Source: Ligula intestinalis | Lineage: Eukaryota; Platyhelminthes; Cestoda; Diphyllobothriidea; Diphyllobothriidae | Reading direction: 5' to 3' | Length of the DNA: 64,000 bases | Assembly (NCBI GenBank): GCA_036362985.1 | Contig: JAYGXS010000004.1 | Coordinates: 13,880,035-13,944,034, forward strand | Shown here: one piece after another, positions 9,472-20,404 of the stretch | Layout of the letters: each line of letters opens with the position of its first letter | How positions within the stretch are numbered: the stretch's first letter is position 1 | Program-made: the position numbers and the translations under genes | The notes under the pieces: generated by a model | Seen by the model: only the letters and a program-made list of their open reading frames with translations | Told to the model about the DNA's origin: nothing | Database searches by the model: none

Positions 9472-12408
9472 AATGTAGGCTTACCGCCGTCTGAAATGCC
9501 AAATTGAAAAAATAATGATTAAAATAGCCGAAAGACAGAGACCGAGGCCAAATTCGCGCAACGTCCTCAAAAGGGGGAAAGGCTGCTGCGAATCCGAGGC
9601 AGACAAGGAGGTGGAAGTCGCACAGAACGGCCCGAGTGTTAGCCTATAGATGGTTTGGAGACCGGGATAGGGGAGCAGGAGGTCGAGCATGCTATGACCA
9701 ATGGGGATTAGGTGCTTGGCCACTTCGGGCCTAGAGTCATTCCAGATGCGAGCTGTGGCATTGGAGAAGATGTCCACCAGTTGGGTGTCAGTCTTATTGG
9801 CTAGGAAGCCTAAGATGGCATCTGCAACCTGAATCATCGGCCTCAGCAGCACTAAGATGCGTTTGTTTTCCTGTACTGTTCGCAGCGCTACATCCACCTG
9901 CGCAAATTGCTTCTGGTAGCGCAACACCAGGTGACCGACTAGGGAATAAATCCGAGACAGATTACTCGCCTCCACCCGGACCGTGCTGGGAACACGTTTG
10001 TTTGCGACCACTCCGTTGAGCGCTACCACCAGTTGTGAGTAGTAGTCAGTCGTGGGCGCCGGCAGGTAATTGGACGTGTTACCCACATGCAGATCGTCAA
10101 AGGTCTGCTTCAGTCGGAGGGTCTTTTGCACCTCTGCGAAGACCGTGTCTAGCTGCATGCGTGGAATCTTGGTAGACAACTTTTCGCGCTGCATCAGCGG
10201 TCGCACATCGCGAAACCAGAGGTCGTAGAGGGTCCTATTAAGCCAGGGTGAGAAGAGGAGGGCGGAGAGATTGACTGGCCGGCTCATGCCCAGGGATTGG
10301 AGCAGGGGCGGTGAGCTGGCAGCCTTGTACTGGGAGTCCAGCGTCGTCAACAGGGGATAGGGCAGGCGCAGATCGATCCGATCAATCTGACTTATTTCCC
10401 GCAGCGGCTTCACCCCCGTCAGGAGTTGCTCCCGGAGGAGCTTGAGTAGCCACTGGTCTGCTACCAACTGTTTTGGCTTATCTACCAGGTAGGCACACGC
10501 CTCCACCTCGCCGACTGCTCCAGCGTAGGCCAACCCCAAGCCCAGCAGGCAGCATGCCACTGCTGCACACAGCCCCAGTCCGAGAAAAGAGGCGTTCAGA
10601 CAGGACTTGGGGTTTTGCGTGCACCAGCTGCGGCCACCGCCACCGCGGCCGCCAGTTCGCAGGGGAGTTGTCAGGGAGAGCACAAGAGCCAGCAGGAGAC
10701 CAGCAGAGAGGAAGACAAGCAGGCCCGTCAGGAACCCAATCAGCCCAGCCGAAATGGCAATGTAGGGCGAGCTGGCGTTGGTGAAGGCACTTGGCAGGGT
10801 ATCAAGGCTGCGATTGAGGTTGGCACGTGCCTTGTCAATCTCCGGCACAACCAGTTCATTGAAGAGGAGGGGGATGGCGGCGGGCGGATCACGAGCCACT
10901 GGCAACCACTTCTGCACATAGGTTTCAGCGCCCAACAACTGCGGCACTCGCATGTACGCGATGACCTGGCTGAGATCTTCTTTTGCCATTCGATTCGGTA
11001 GGTCGTTTACTGCGACAGCAATCTGCGAGAGGTGACGCTGCACTTCGAGGCAACTCCGGAACGGGCCTGCCGCTGCTTCGACGCCATGTCGGCAGAGGAT
11101 GACCCCTGTGATGTTGAGAACAGTGTTCATACGCCAAATATCCCCGGCGGAACGAGCCTCGGGTGCGGTGAAGGCGCTGAGGAAGAGGGGGTGGGGAGAC
11201 AGGCGAACCAACTCCCGAGTGTAAGTGTAGTAACCGTCGAGAGCAGCATTGACGTAGTCATTGCTGAGCATGGGGGCCACCGTGAAGAGCGCCGCCAGCC
11301 GCTGGAGGAGGGTGTTAAATTTGCGCATATGCTTACTCGTCTCCTCCTCCACGTTGACACTCGCCGAATCGTTTTTGGCCAGTTTGTACAACTGCAGGAT
11401 CTGTCGACCAAAAATGAACTTCATTCGTTCGATGAAGGGCCTGAGCTGGCTACTGTTGGTCGGCTGCCGGTTCGGTTGGACATCCGCTTCAATCACACGA
11501 ACGGCGATTGAATAGCACTCGCTAATCCATCGGTTGGAGAGAAGTCTGGCGGCCTGAGCGACGTTGCCCACGTGAGCAGGGAGGGCGGTGAGTGTTGTGG
11601 AAAATCGGTAGCTGGCTACGCAGGTGAAAATTGTACCCGACAACAGAAGGGTCAATCCAAGTAGGAGGATGCAGACTACGTAACCGGAATTGAGGGGCAG
11701 ACAACAGAGGCTGTGAGATGCTCTCTTGGTTATAATGGTTATATCCTCGGGGATGAGCAGGTTCGTAGAGGGAGCACCGGAAGAAACACTAGCCTGTTCC
11801 TCTGCTGCTGCCGCCGCCGTAGAGGCTGTTTCGCGCTGAAGGCTGTGGGACTCATCAGCGCTACTGAGAAGGGAAGGAAAATCGCTCCGGGCAGAGTTAG
11901 TTCGGTTCAAACCCAGAAAGGTGAAGAGACCCTTTGACTCCACTTGGATGACTGCAAAGAAGGGATGACGTAGAAGAGCCAGCAGTTTTTCGCTGAACTT
12001 TGTCGGTCTCGGCTGGGTAGCACTTACAAGGACCAATTGAACTTCTTGCTGTCGTTGTTGAAGTTTTTCAAGGTCACTTAGTTCGATTTGTTCGGACGGC
12101 TCCGAACCTGTGCCCTCCTCTAACTCCTCCACTTCCAACACCTGGCCGCGGGATGTTGTGCTAGCTGAGACACTTTTTACGCCGTCATTTTTAACTGCCG
12201 AACAGCAACAGGAGACTAGGAGGGTGAACGTGAGAAGAAGGACCGTGAGGAGAATGACAAGTAGAAGCCAAGTGCTGGGTTCGTGCAGAGTGCAGGGTAC
12301 AAAGACATCGACGAAACTGTGGTTTGCGTTTCCTGTGTAAGAGGCAAACTCGATGAGGCCTCCAGAGCAGGCTGGTGGTGGTGGCGTAAGCTGGGTGGCG
12401 GTCGTCAT
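9115..12408 (-). CDS. Prominin-like pentaspan membrane glycoprotein
   Basis: The long exon 12408-9485 encodes 974 residues. Hydrophobic segments fall at about residues 46-66, 242-264, 550-580, 607-631 and 948-968. Two large loops (about 285 and 315 residues) separate spans 2-3 and 4-5 and carry many N-x-S/T sites, for example NSS near 318. A Cys cluster (SCCCS) follows span 1. Five spans with two big extracellular loops is the prominin architecture. Prominins mark plasma-membrane protrusions and bind cholesterol. Read through, the ORF stops at 9481 after HFRRR, an unusually short tail. However, a GT donor (GGCG/GTAAGC at 9484) and an acceptor (CTGCGAG, AG at 9306-9305) define a 180-bp intron. 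Splicing it keeps frame and adds 63 residues containing YNNNDAFYDD, giving about 1037 aa and a stop at 9115. The loop between spans 1 and 2 (about 175 residues, acidic and Ala-rich) is longer than I expect for the family. No signal peptide is seen, so a 5' exon may be missing. Confidence 0.85.
9305..9484 (-). other. Predicted last intron of the prominin gene
   Basis: It starts GTAAGC and ends in a C/T-rich tract followed by CTGCGAG. Phase is preserved: the upstream exon ends with two bases of a codon and the downstream exon begins with G, giving Arg. It contains the microsatellite at 9432-9472. The downstream frame stays open for 62 codons to a stop. RNA evidence is needed to confirm it. Confidence 0.6.
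9432..9472. repeat. (TGA)n microsatellite, 13 units
   Basis: Thirteen uninterrupted TGA/TCA triplets, then TAATG. It lies within the predicted intron, where length changes would not alter the protein. Confidence 0.95.
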
Positions 12409-12412
12409 TGTC

Positions 12413-12430
12413 CTGAAAGGAAAACAGGTA
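12413..12430 (-). other. 3' splice acceptor just upstream of the prominin ATG
   Basis: On the minus strand a pyrimidine tract (TGTTTTCCTTTCAG) ends at 12413, four bases before ATG at 12408-12406. It could accept an upstream coding exon, a 5' UTR exon or a trans-spliced leader. The exon phase G-ACA-ATG would let an upstream exon join in frame. Confidence 0.6.
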
Positions 12431-12519
12431 ATATCGTTATGGGCGTGGAAAAGTGTAATCGATGAAGGTTCCCGAGATCAATGTTGCATCCAGTAGGATG
12501 TGAAGCAGGCAAAAAAGAC

Positions 12520-12798
12520 GGCAGGAGTTTCCTTGGTAGCGCACATATGTTCCTATTTATATTTAAATGCCTACTCCAACGTTTCCCGTAAGGCAGAAGC
12601 TTGGGGCACTTTACATGCGATATCATTATCCCAACCTAACCCTAACCACAGCCCTTACCCTAACCATAAACCTAACCCTTACTCTAACCCTAACATTTGT
12701 CCTAACCCTAAACATAAACCTAACCCTAACAGAAATTAATTGTGTAGGCATTTAAATATAAATAAGAACATATGTGCGCTACCAAGGAAACTCCTGCC
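12520..12798. mobile_element. Foldback (MITE-like) element with telomere-like core
   Basis: The terminal inverted repeats are 55 bp, at 12520-12574 and 12744-12798, and differ at one position. They begin GGCAGGAGTTTCCTTGG. Flanking octamers AAAAAGAC (12512-12519) and AAAAACAC (12799-12806) match at 7 of 8 bases and look like a target-site duplication, as hAT-type elements make. The interior carries degenerate CCCTAA repeats. It has no coding capacity, so it would be a non-autonomous element. It lies just upstream of the prominin gene and could affect its promoter. Confidence 0.7.
12631..12730 (+). repeat. Degenerate telomere-like (CCCTAA)n tract
   Basis: About 15 CCTAA/CCTTA-type units, several of them exact CCCTAA, occur between the inverted repeats of the foldback element. 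TTAGGG is the common animal telomere unit. An internal position and an enclosing transposon-like structure argue against a true chromosome end. Confidence 0.8.
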
Positions 12799-12806
12799 AA
12801 AAACAC

Positions 12807-15800
12807 ATCAGAAGAAGGTCACGTAAGCTTGGTGTTCAGAGGCCTGATCTGACTACAGGATTGAGTAAGAACACAGCGTTTTGGGCCGCAACTGCGATCT
12901 ACTGCCATGAGCAAAAGCAGATTCTATTGAGTATTCATGACCTGTGTCCTTTCATGAAACGTCGTCCGAAATTCTGCACTGTGTTTTAGCTTCGAACGAC
13001 TTGGGTTGTCATATTGATTAGTTAGCAACCTAAGCTCGATGCTGGCTTTGGAATGAGCTGCTCCCTGCCCGCCGGCAAAAAGCATACTCTATAAAAATGG
13101 CAACTTAAGCATAGTGCAGTTTTCTCGTCAATTTTCAATGTAGCGGCCTTGAAAATAAGGTAGTAAAAGCATATTACTCAGGTAGCCATTTTTTCCGAAT
13201 TAACTTTATGCAAGCTTTCAGAAAAAAGCCTGTTCAAAAGCCGGCACCCTAATTTGACGGAAACATTTGTTGATAATGCCCTGCACGATGATGTCAATCT
13301 CAGGAACGGACGATTCTCGGGTTTTTCAGCTGGGAGAAGCAAGGAAGATGAATGCAGTGTATCTTTAGTCTTCGCTGAATCTGTCCAACAAAATCTGCCA
13401 AGTTAACTACACTCCGTTTTCTGATAAAGAAGGCTTTCAACGTGCCGAAGTTATGGGTTCAGTTATAATTTCGACTGCATAAATTATACCCTAACTTATC
13501 TATAATGGAACGACCACAGTGGGCGTGTCTAGTAGACCTCACATACTGTTCAATTCAACATTTGCGTATTTCCAAAATTTGAAAAGGTCTGAATCCTGTC
13601 ATGACATTACAGATGAACCTTAAAATAGATGGGTCAGTTTAATTTTTGTAGAAAAGTTGTGTTTAAATTTGAGAGGATAACCAGTGCATACTGATGTCTT
13701 GCCACTTAAACGACAGTCTATCACGATGCCCGGAGCAGGACCGAAGAACAGACAGAAGGTCGACGTAACTCCTTTACAGGAGAGTGCAAAAAAAATAGCA
13801 AACACTAAACCCTTGGGGAAGTATTCAACTTGAACCACACTCACATATGCACTCTGGACCGTAAGTACGCGTACATGCCCATCACTCCTATAAGACAAAA
13901 ACGACTGATTTAAGTGTGTGAAAAAGCTCGAATTGTGTTTCGCAGGTGAACGCTACTCACGGGCTTAAGAAACCGTAGCAGCCCATTTGCAAACCATGTC
14001 TGTCCATAATGCAGATAGGCGTCTTTTAAGAAGAGGTAGGTAGCTATCCAAGCAATCAGTTGCGGCGCCTGAAGAAACCGGAAATCCGATATTCAGACTT
14101 AATGGTCCTGTGGCATCACCTTTTTTGGAAAATCATTTGTGCACTGGAGGGGCAGTTTAGTAGGGAAGGTATGTGCGGCAAATACTACCTCGTTAAATAT
14201 GGAATGACCGCCGTATGCTATTATGACAAGTTAGGGAACCTTTTAAAACATTTTGAATAAGTTTCCGGGTGTTAGACACCAGAAAAGACATGAAAACGAT
14301 GAATACGTCCGAAAAGAACCCGATGTACTGGTCCCAGTAACAAGGATATATTTCGGTTATAAAAACAGTTTCAATTTTGCCGAATAATGTTGAGCAATAC
14401 ATGACTTCAATATTTCCATAATACATGCTGTATACATCAGTATCAGTATATTGAGGGTATGTAGGAAAAATTCCTTTGAGTGCCCTATTTGTACATATGT
14501 GCAGTGGTAGCAAAAAAATTGTTGCTGAGACTGTTGGCGAGGCCAGTTGTCCTGTGTCATAGGATGAAAATAGGAGCAGACAGTGAAAAAACTCCTCAGG
14601 GATTTTTAGGAGAAAAATTGTCGCCCTGCCTAAAAATGCATATTTCCCTACCATATGAATAAGAGGTCACATATGTCCTATAAAAGTTTGAAACGGATTT
14701 CGAACACTGATGGATACGATATATTACGAACAAGCATTCAACGATCGTACAAAGCTCGTAATTATAAGCTTTTCCTAAAAAGTGAACGATGCCCGGTCTT
14801 CCAATTCACAATTTGAAAAAAGGAGTAATTTTGTTTCAAACGAGTACAAGGAAGATTATTTTTAGCATACTTTCCTATCAAATATATTTGAATTTACAAG
14901 GATAAGATAAATCAATGAGCGAATGACGTACTAATTATATAGTCATTTTTAGAGAGGTGGTGGAGAAGAAGTTTGTTCTAAAGCCTGCATCCTGGCCCGA
15001 TTGAAAAATCGTGAGATTGGGTTATAAATTAATCAGTAGTACAATCCTGGAAGTAAAAACTCATCTCAGACAGTCGATTGACGTTTCATGAGCTATCGAA
15101 TTTCCTGTACGTGTTGACGTCAGCCGAAAAAATATCCCAAACTCCTGACCAGGAAGCCCTACTAACTGCATTCGGGTCCAGTTGATCACTTATGCTCCCC
15201 GAGTAAGCCATCATCTGCTCATATCCTAACAGCTTTTAAGGAGTAATATTTCAAGTCATGTACGAGTGACGCTTAGTGGTCGCGTCTGGTTGCAAGACGG
15301 CATAGGAGCATTCCGCTGTGCCCTGGTCAGACAGCGAAGACCAACCCACAGCTAGAGGGAACTGCTGACAAAAGCACGGGACTGAACTCGGTTTGAACTT
15401 TAAGGTCGCTCGGTCCCAAGAGACGTGGTTGGATAACAGACAGAGCAGGCATGACTGCCTAGATTTCCCTCGTCTTTGCCGGCAAGATTTCGCAACAAAA
15501 ATGTTTGGCAAATGTAACGCCTTTTGTGGATTTGACTGCAGACTTTGATCGTAGCGAGACGAGTAATTTGTGTGGAGAAACGCAAAAATTGGTGACTGGT
15601 TGTTGTGAGAAACTAGGCGCGTTATTTATCCCAACGTTGCGACATGTTCTGACCCATTCTGTCCCACGACTCAAAGTACCAACAAATAATGGAACATTTA
15701 GGTTAATTTATCGACCTGTACGTTTTTTTAATAATGCGCAGCCACTGATGCAATGGGTTCTGTGTGGAAATAGCTAAAGTTATTTACCCAGCGCTACACG

Positions 15801-18101
15801 TATTCACCGCACACCGATCCATTTGCTTCCCGAAGCAAACAAGCTCCCTAGGGGTGGCAGAGGTCACGAACAGGCAAGCAACTACCAGGCCGAAGCCGGC
15901 CAAGCTGTAATTGTACATAAGAGGACGAAAGAAAATGTGGGTAAATTGCTGCAGACTATTTCGGACTTCTCATGCCTTCATTCGGCCAATCATAACCCTG
16001 ACTAGTGACAGTTAGACCGTTGATTTCAACGATATCCACCACGAGTAAACGCGGTGACTTGCGCTGGACTATAGTGAAAGTAGACACGTGCCGTTTCTAC
16101 CTCACTCTCTCCCCACTTTCTGGTCATGAAGGTCGCGTTAAGCAGGAGTCATTGAGTCTGACACTCAGCCCGCCAACAGCCACTCCACACAACAAGCCAC
16201 ACACTGGGCCGACTGCGGTGTCCAAATTATCCCTTCAGCTGGCAACCCTGCAAGCCACGGCTTTTAGCGCACCGCCTGATAGCTTCAAGCGCATCACATT
16301 ATTTATAGTTAGGAAAGAAACGCGCCGAGGGTCGACCTCACTCTCTCCCCTACCGCCACCAACAGGCCACCGCCTAGCTGTCGGTCGCCTGAGGTGGAAT
16401 GTGCGCAGTGCACACACACACATACACACGACAGTTCTCCGTCGATTTCGACGATGGGCAACGCGTCCTCCAACAAGCCGCAGCAAACGTTGAAGCAAGC
16501 CGAAACAGACACTGAGGCAAGCTGCACGAAGGCTACAGCAAGCTGAAGCAACGCAGCGAACTACCGCGAATGGAAACAAGAGTTAAAGCAGAATCGCGGA
16601 GAATCTGCCCACTCGCTCACCGCTCCCACCTCCGTTCCGGTGTAAACACAAAGTCAATAAGGCCGGGGATTAGGGAGGGTGTAGGTGGCTGGTGCGATAG
16701 TCACTCAACGCGCGCACACTTGACTCAGCCAACTCGCTAAGTAGGTTCCCGCGTGCGCGGGAGCGCCATAAAGGCCACAGTAAGAAGGAACCATTGCAGC
16801 CTGACTCTCAGTCCTCCACACACACAAAGGGCTGCCGCCACCAGTTGGCCCTGACTACCGGCCGGTTTACAGAGGGGACCCAGCAGATGGGTCATTAGCA
16901 ATTAATCGCACCAAAGTTAATCAGTGCCTCGTCACCGAAACTGACTGCATCAATCTACCCATACTTTCTGTCTTTCCTCCGAATAATTGACTAAATTAGC
17001 CGAATTTTCAATGATGAATTATACGCCCACTCCGGTTGTGGGTCCCTATTCCTGCTTTATCGAACCCTCTTAACAGGAATCCTTCACCCAGAGCAATTGC
17101 ACTGACTCATGCCACCTTTCGTGCGCTGAGCTTCGCTCAATGCGCGCTATTGCCCCTTTGCACGCTTGATGTCAACTCACCACGTTAACGCTTGTAGCCA
17201 ATCGATATTCCTGCCTCATTTGATTGGCGCCGGCCGAGTGATTAGTCATTGCGCAGCCTAAATTCGTCACATCCACACTTTTGCACCTGCACGGCTGGCT
17301 ATCGTACGCGGCGTCATTGTACAGCTTTTTGAGCAGTCAAGTTGTTCGAGTTCAATCAGTCTTGCCAGAATTGTTATTTGGGGATCCTTTTGGTGTTGAG
17401 ACAGCAACTAGCACTCAGTGTGCTCACGACCAGAGGTAATTTGAATTTGCACGGAGCTCAAGGGACCTTCCGACTCCTTAGGACCCAAACTTCAGCAGTC
17501 GGATTTATTCGTGGCGGAACGTTTGCCCGCTAGCATTTCTCCGGACGGAAGTTCTGGTGGTGGTTATAATATGGCGGTAAGAAACTGTGCCAACGTTCAA
17601 GCCGACAGGACCGAACAGATGGCACATTATCAGTATTCGGCCTGTCATAAGCAAACATTTACAAACTCCTATTTGGACAGACGGTTTCTCCTGCCCCTCC
17701 AACGATATCTAAAAAGTCCTGTTTTGAAGGATACAGGCCAGAGCCCTAAGCTGGCGTCATCATCATAATTATTATCACATTATATGACCGTGGACATGTT
17801 GCAATTGAGCCAGATACACGCCTACGCTATTCAATACTGCTGGGGGAGGGAAAGGGGATTGAGTTCAATAGCGTCGGACCAAAATTGTGAGCAGGAGTAT
17901 AATTCGGTGATAAGAATATTTAAACATGGAGGAATCACAGCTGACTCAAAGAATCGTCTTCCGGAACGCGTAGCGTAGTAAGTCATGCAGGAAAATATCA
18001 TCCTCAGACTGTAAGCCTATTGTAACAAAGGTTTAAAATGTGCAAGGCAGTCATCGTTATGCTTAAACGTACTGGCGGAAAACAAGCTGATGTATGAGAC
18101 A
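12807..18101. other. Long interval without a recognised gene
   Basis: 12807-15500 is AT-rich with no motif. 15500-17300 is more GC-rich and contains a short (CA)n run near 16414 and loosely repeated CCTCACTCTCTCCCC segments (about 16098 and 16336), suggesting old repeats. Open frames at 14193-14654 (minus) and 16005-16493 (plus) have no recognisable domain. Confidence 0.4.
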
Positions 18102-18350
18102 GTTGGAGTTTCGAAATCATTGTACGGTCTTATGCGCTTGCCGTAACGCGTGGACCATGTGGCCGTAAAAAATCGATTTTGAAAAAGCCCAAAAGGTACG
18201 CTTAATACTCAATCGAATGGATGAGTTGACGTTTCGATATCATTTTTACTGTCTTATGCGTTTGCCGTAACACGTGGACCATGTGGCCGTAAAAAATCGA
18301 TTTTGCAAAAGCCCAAAAGGCACGCTAAATACTCAATCAAATAAATGGCT
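18102..18350 (+). repeat. Two-copy tandem repeat, period about 124 bp
   Basis: 18102-18224 and 18225-18350 are near-identical. Both contain TGGACCATGTGGCCGTAAAA followed by AATCGATTTT. About ten substitutions separate them, so this is a local tandem duplication of moderate age. Function unknown. Confidence 0.85.
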
Positions 18351-19261
18351 TGACGGAGAAAAAGTGGCGAGGAGAAAACGTCAAGCCGCAGGTTGAACGG
18401 AAAATACCAGGGGATTGTGTTTAGACCCCGGTATTCTGTCCGATCGGGTTTTTACAATTCGACTTTTAAGAGGAAGCGGAAGTGTCTTGCATGTTTATTT
18501 TAACCAGTTGTTACTTGCTTCGCCGGAGTGTCTTAAGCCAGAAACTGCTTTTTTATGTTGCACATTTATTCCAAAACGCATTATCAGCCCCATAAATACT
18601 GTGGAATATGGAGAAGCTCAACAGTTATTCACCGTTCTTAGATGTCTCCCATTACTCCTTCACCAACAGTAAACTGTGCACCGGAAGACAACTAATGGGC
18701 CTCAAGTTCTAATTTCCAGCAGAAACCGCATGCCCTATCCCCAGTTTAGGTATGTCCGAATCATTCACGAAACATACTTCAGTGAGACAGAGTCAAAGAA
18801 GTAACCAAACTCTACTACACCCGGTGTTTTTTTTACATCTAACTGATACCGGCGAACGCTGTTTTCCAGGGCAGCAAACGGCTGGAGTCAATTGGAAAAC
18901 CCGCAACGCAAACGAAAGCGCTGTGTTAGTCAGCGAAGCCGTGATGAAAGTAGCAACTGTGAGGTGGCTGAGGCTGGTAGCAATTACAACCCCTAAAAAA
19001 TGCAAGTGATAATTGGGCTGCGTTGAGCCGTAACGGCCGATTCCGCCCAACTCAGGGGGCGGGAACGTAATAGCCGTTGTAGTGACGACCGCCACGCCCC
19101 TCCCCCGCGCACCCTTGCGCGTGAACTGCTGACCCCGGGGTCAGGGATGCTCCAGTCTGCCGGTCACTGTAGTTAAATTTGATTTTCTGTGGTAGTCGAT
19201 GCCGCCGTAACCTACCCCTCACGGGCACAATCGTCAAAAGCATGCTGAAAAAACGCCACAT
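18351..19261. other. Unannotated interval
   Basis: No supported gene or repeat. Confidence 0.4.
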
Positions 19262-19481
19262 GTTTCTAGCGGGTACACAGGGAACCACAGCAGACGCGTC
19301 TTCGTCGCGTTGCCACCCGCCCTCACGGCGGCCAAAGTCTGCTACACCAATCTCCCTACGGGGGATCCATCTCCCCTCCTCTCTACCTGCGTTTTTGATG
19401 ACTGAGAAGCCCACCCCGACCATGCTGCTCCGACTCCTCCTCCTCCTCCTCACGGCCATCATAACAACAACAACCGCATGA
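19262..19481 (+). mobile_element. LINE-C 5' end fragment
   Basis: Matches the 5' part of the LINE-C derivative at 39297-39480 in DNA (AGACGCGTCTTC, GTCTGCTACACCAA) and protein. Shared residues run from KSATP through IHL to FL..K and a Leu-rich run. In the 39.5-kb copy that Leu-rich run leads into a 2A-like motif; here similarity is lost just before it. A (CTC)n-like stretch lies at 19432-19451. Confidence 0.6.
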
Positions 19482-20404
19482 GTACAACTATATTCTCTGC
19501 CTAAACAATAAAATTTAACCCTTTTGGCCCAATTCACAACACACGCACACGGGACAAAAGCAATTCGTTTCACACAAAGCATACGTGAGCGCTTGAGTAT
19601 GCTTACTTTCACTGGTGGACGGCCTGCCAGTCGCCGAACAAGTTTTTCAGACGTTTGGGTTGTTTTTTTTCCTGCCACCCTTCCCTCCTGTCTTGACGCA
19701 AAGCTGTCTAGCCTTGCTGGCGACAAACTGTGGGGTTACTGACTGTGGCAACGTGGACAAAAATGCGTCGCTCTGACGTTGCGAGTATGAGGATTCGAGG
19801 GGCGGTTCTGGCTGGGTCATGCACGGGCAAGCTGAGAGCTCGTTGCCAGTCGACGAAAACGTTTCTTCAGGGTCACGAGGACAAATCAGATGACGAGTAG
19901 TCAGCTGGGCGGATAATAAAGTAAGCAGAACTCTGGGGCGATTTCCGCCAGGGTTTGCGACTGAAGAGCTTTAGTGAAAACTGCCGCAAGCCTGCTTTGT
20001 GTCTCATTCCAAAAAAGGCTCGGCGTGCCGACGACTGTTGAGCAACTGTACGAATTAGTAGCCCGTCGTGACTATCTTCTTGTGGGCATTTACTACTTAC
20101 TCGTCGCACCTGAGCTCTAATCTTGCTTCTAGCGTGCCCTCCCCACCTTACTTGCTGCGGGCTGTCTAGGGTCATGTATGCAGTTCCACTGGTCGGGGAG
20201 GGATTCGTAATGGGAGTTGAAGACAGGAGAGTTTGACCTTCGAAAACGACGACGTCCTCCGCAGCGTGGGCACAGCACTGGTGAATTGCATGAATTTATG
20301 GTTTGGCCGACTTTCGCCGCATCTACCACACTCTATCATCACCGTTCTTGTTGCGATGGCAGCACAATGTAAAGACGAACAGAGGTGTTCGCCGGCGTGT
20401 ATGT
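19482..20404. other. Unannotated interval
   Basis: No convincing feature. The 224-codon minus-strand frame at 19052-19726 largely lies opposite the LINE-C fragment and its low-complexity DNA, so I do not treat it as a gene. Confidence 0.4.

Noticed and set aside
10473..11511. Plus-strand frames of 103-159 codons opposite the prominin gene
   Set aside because: They are antisense shadows of a long GC-richer coding exon.
12631..12730. True chromosome end
   Set aside because: The tract is short, degenerate and enclosed by transposon-like inverted repeats with genes and repeats on both sides.
14193..14654. 153-codon minus-strand frame with hydrophobic stretches
   Set aside because: AT-rich DNA gives Phe/Ile/Leu-rich frames by chance; no motif, splice logic or second copy supports it.
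16005..16493. 162-codon plus-strand frame
   Set aside because: Low-complexity Ser/Thr/Pro content over loosely repeated DNA, with no recognised domain.
18225..18262. GAAACGTC on the minus strand as another hammerhead core
   Set aside because: No CTGANGA-like strand and no helix II precede it.
19052..19726. 224-codon minus-strand frame rich in Arg
   Set aside because: It lies opposite the LINE-C 5' fragment and low-complexity CTC repeats; composition explains it.
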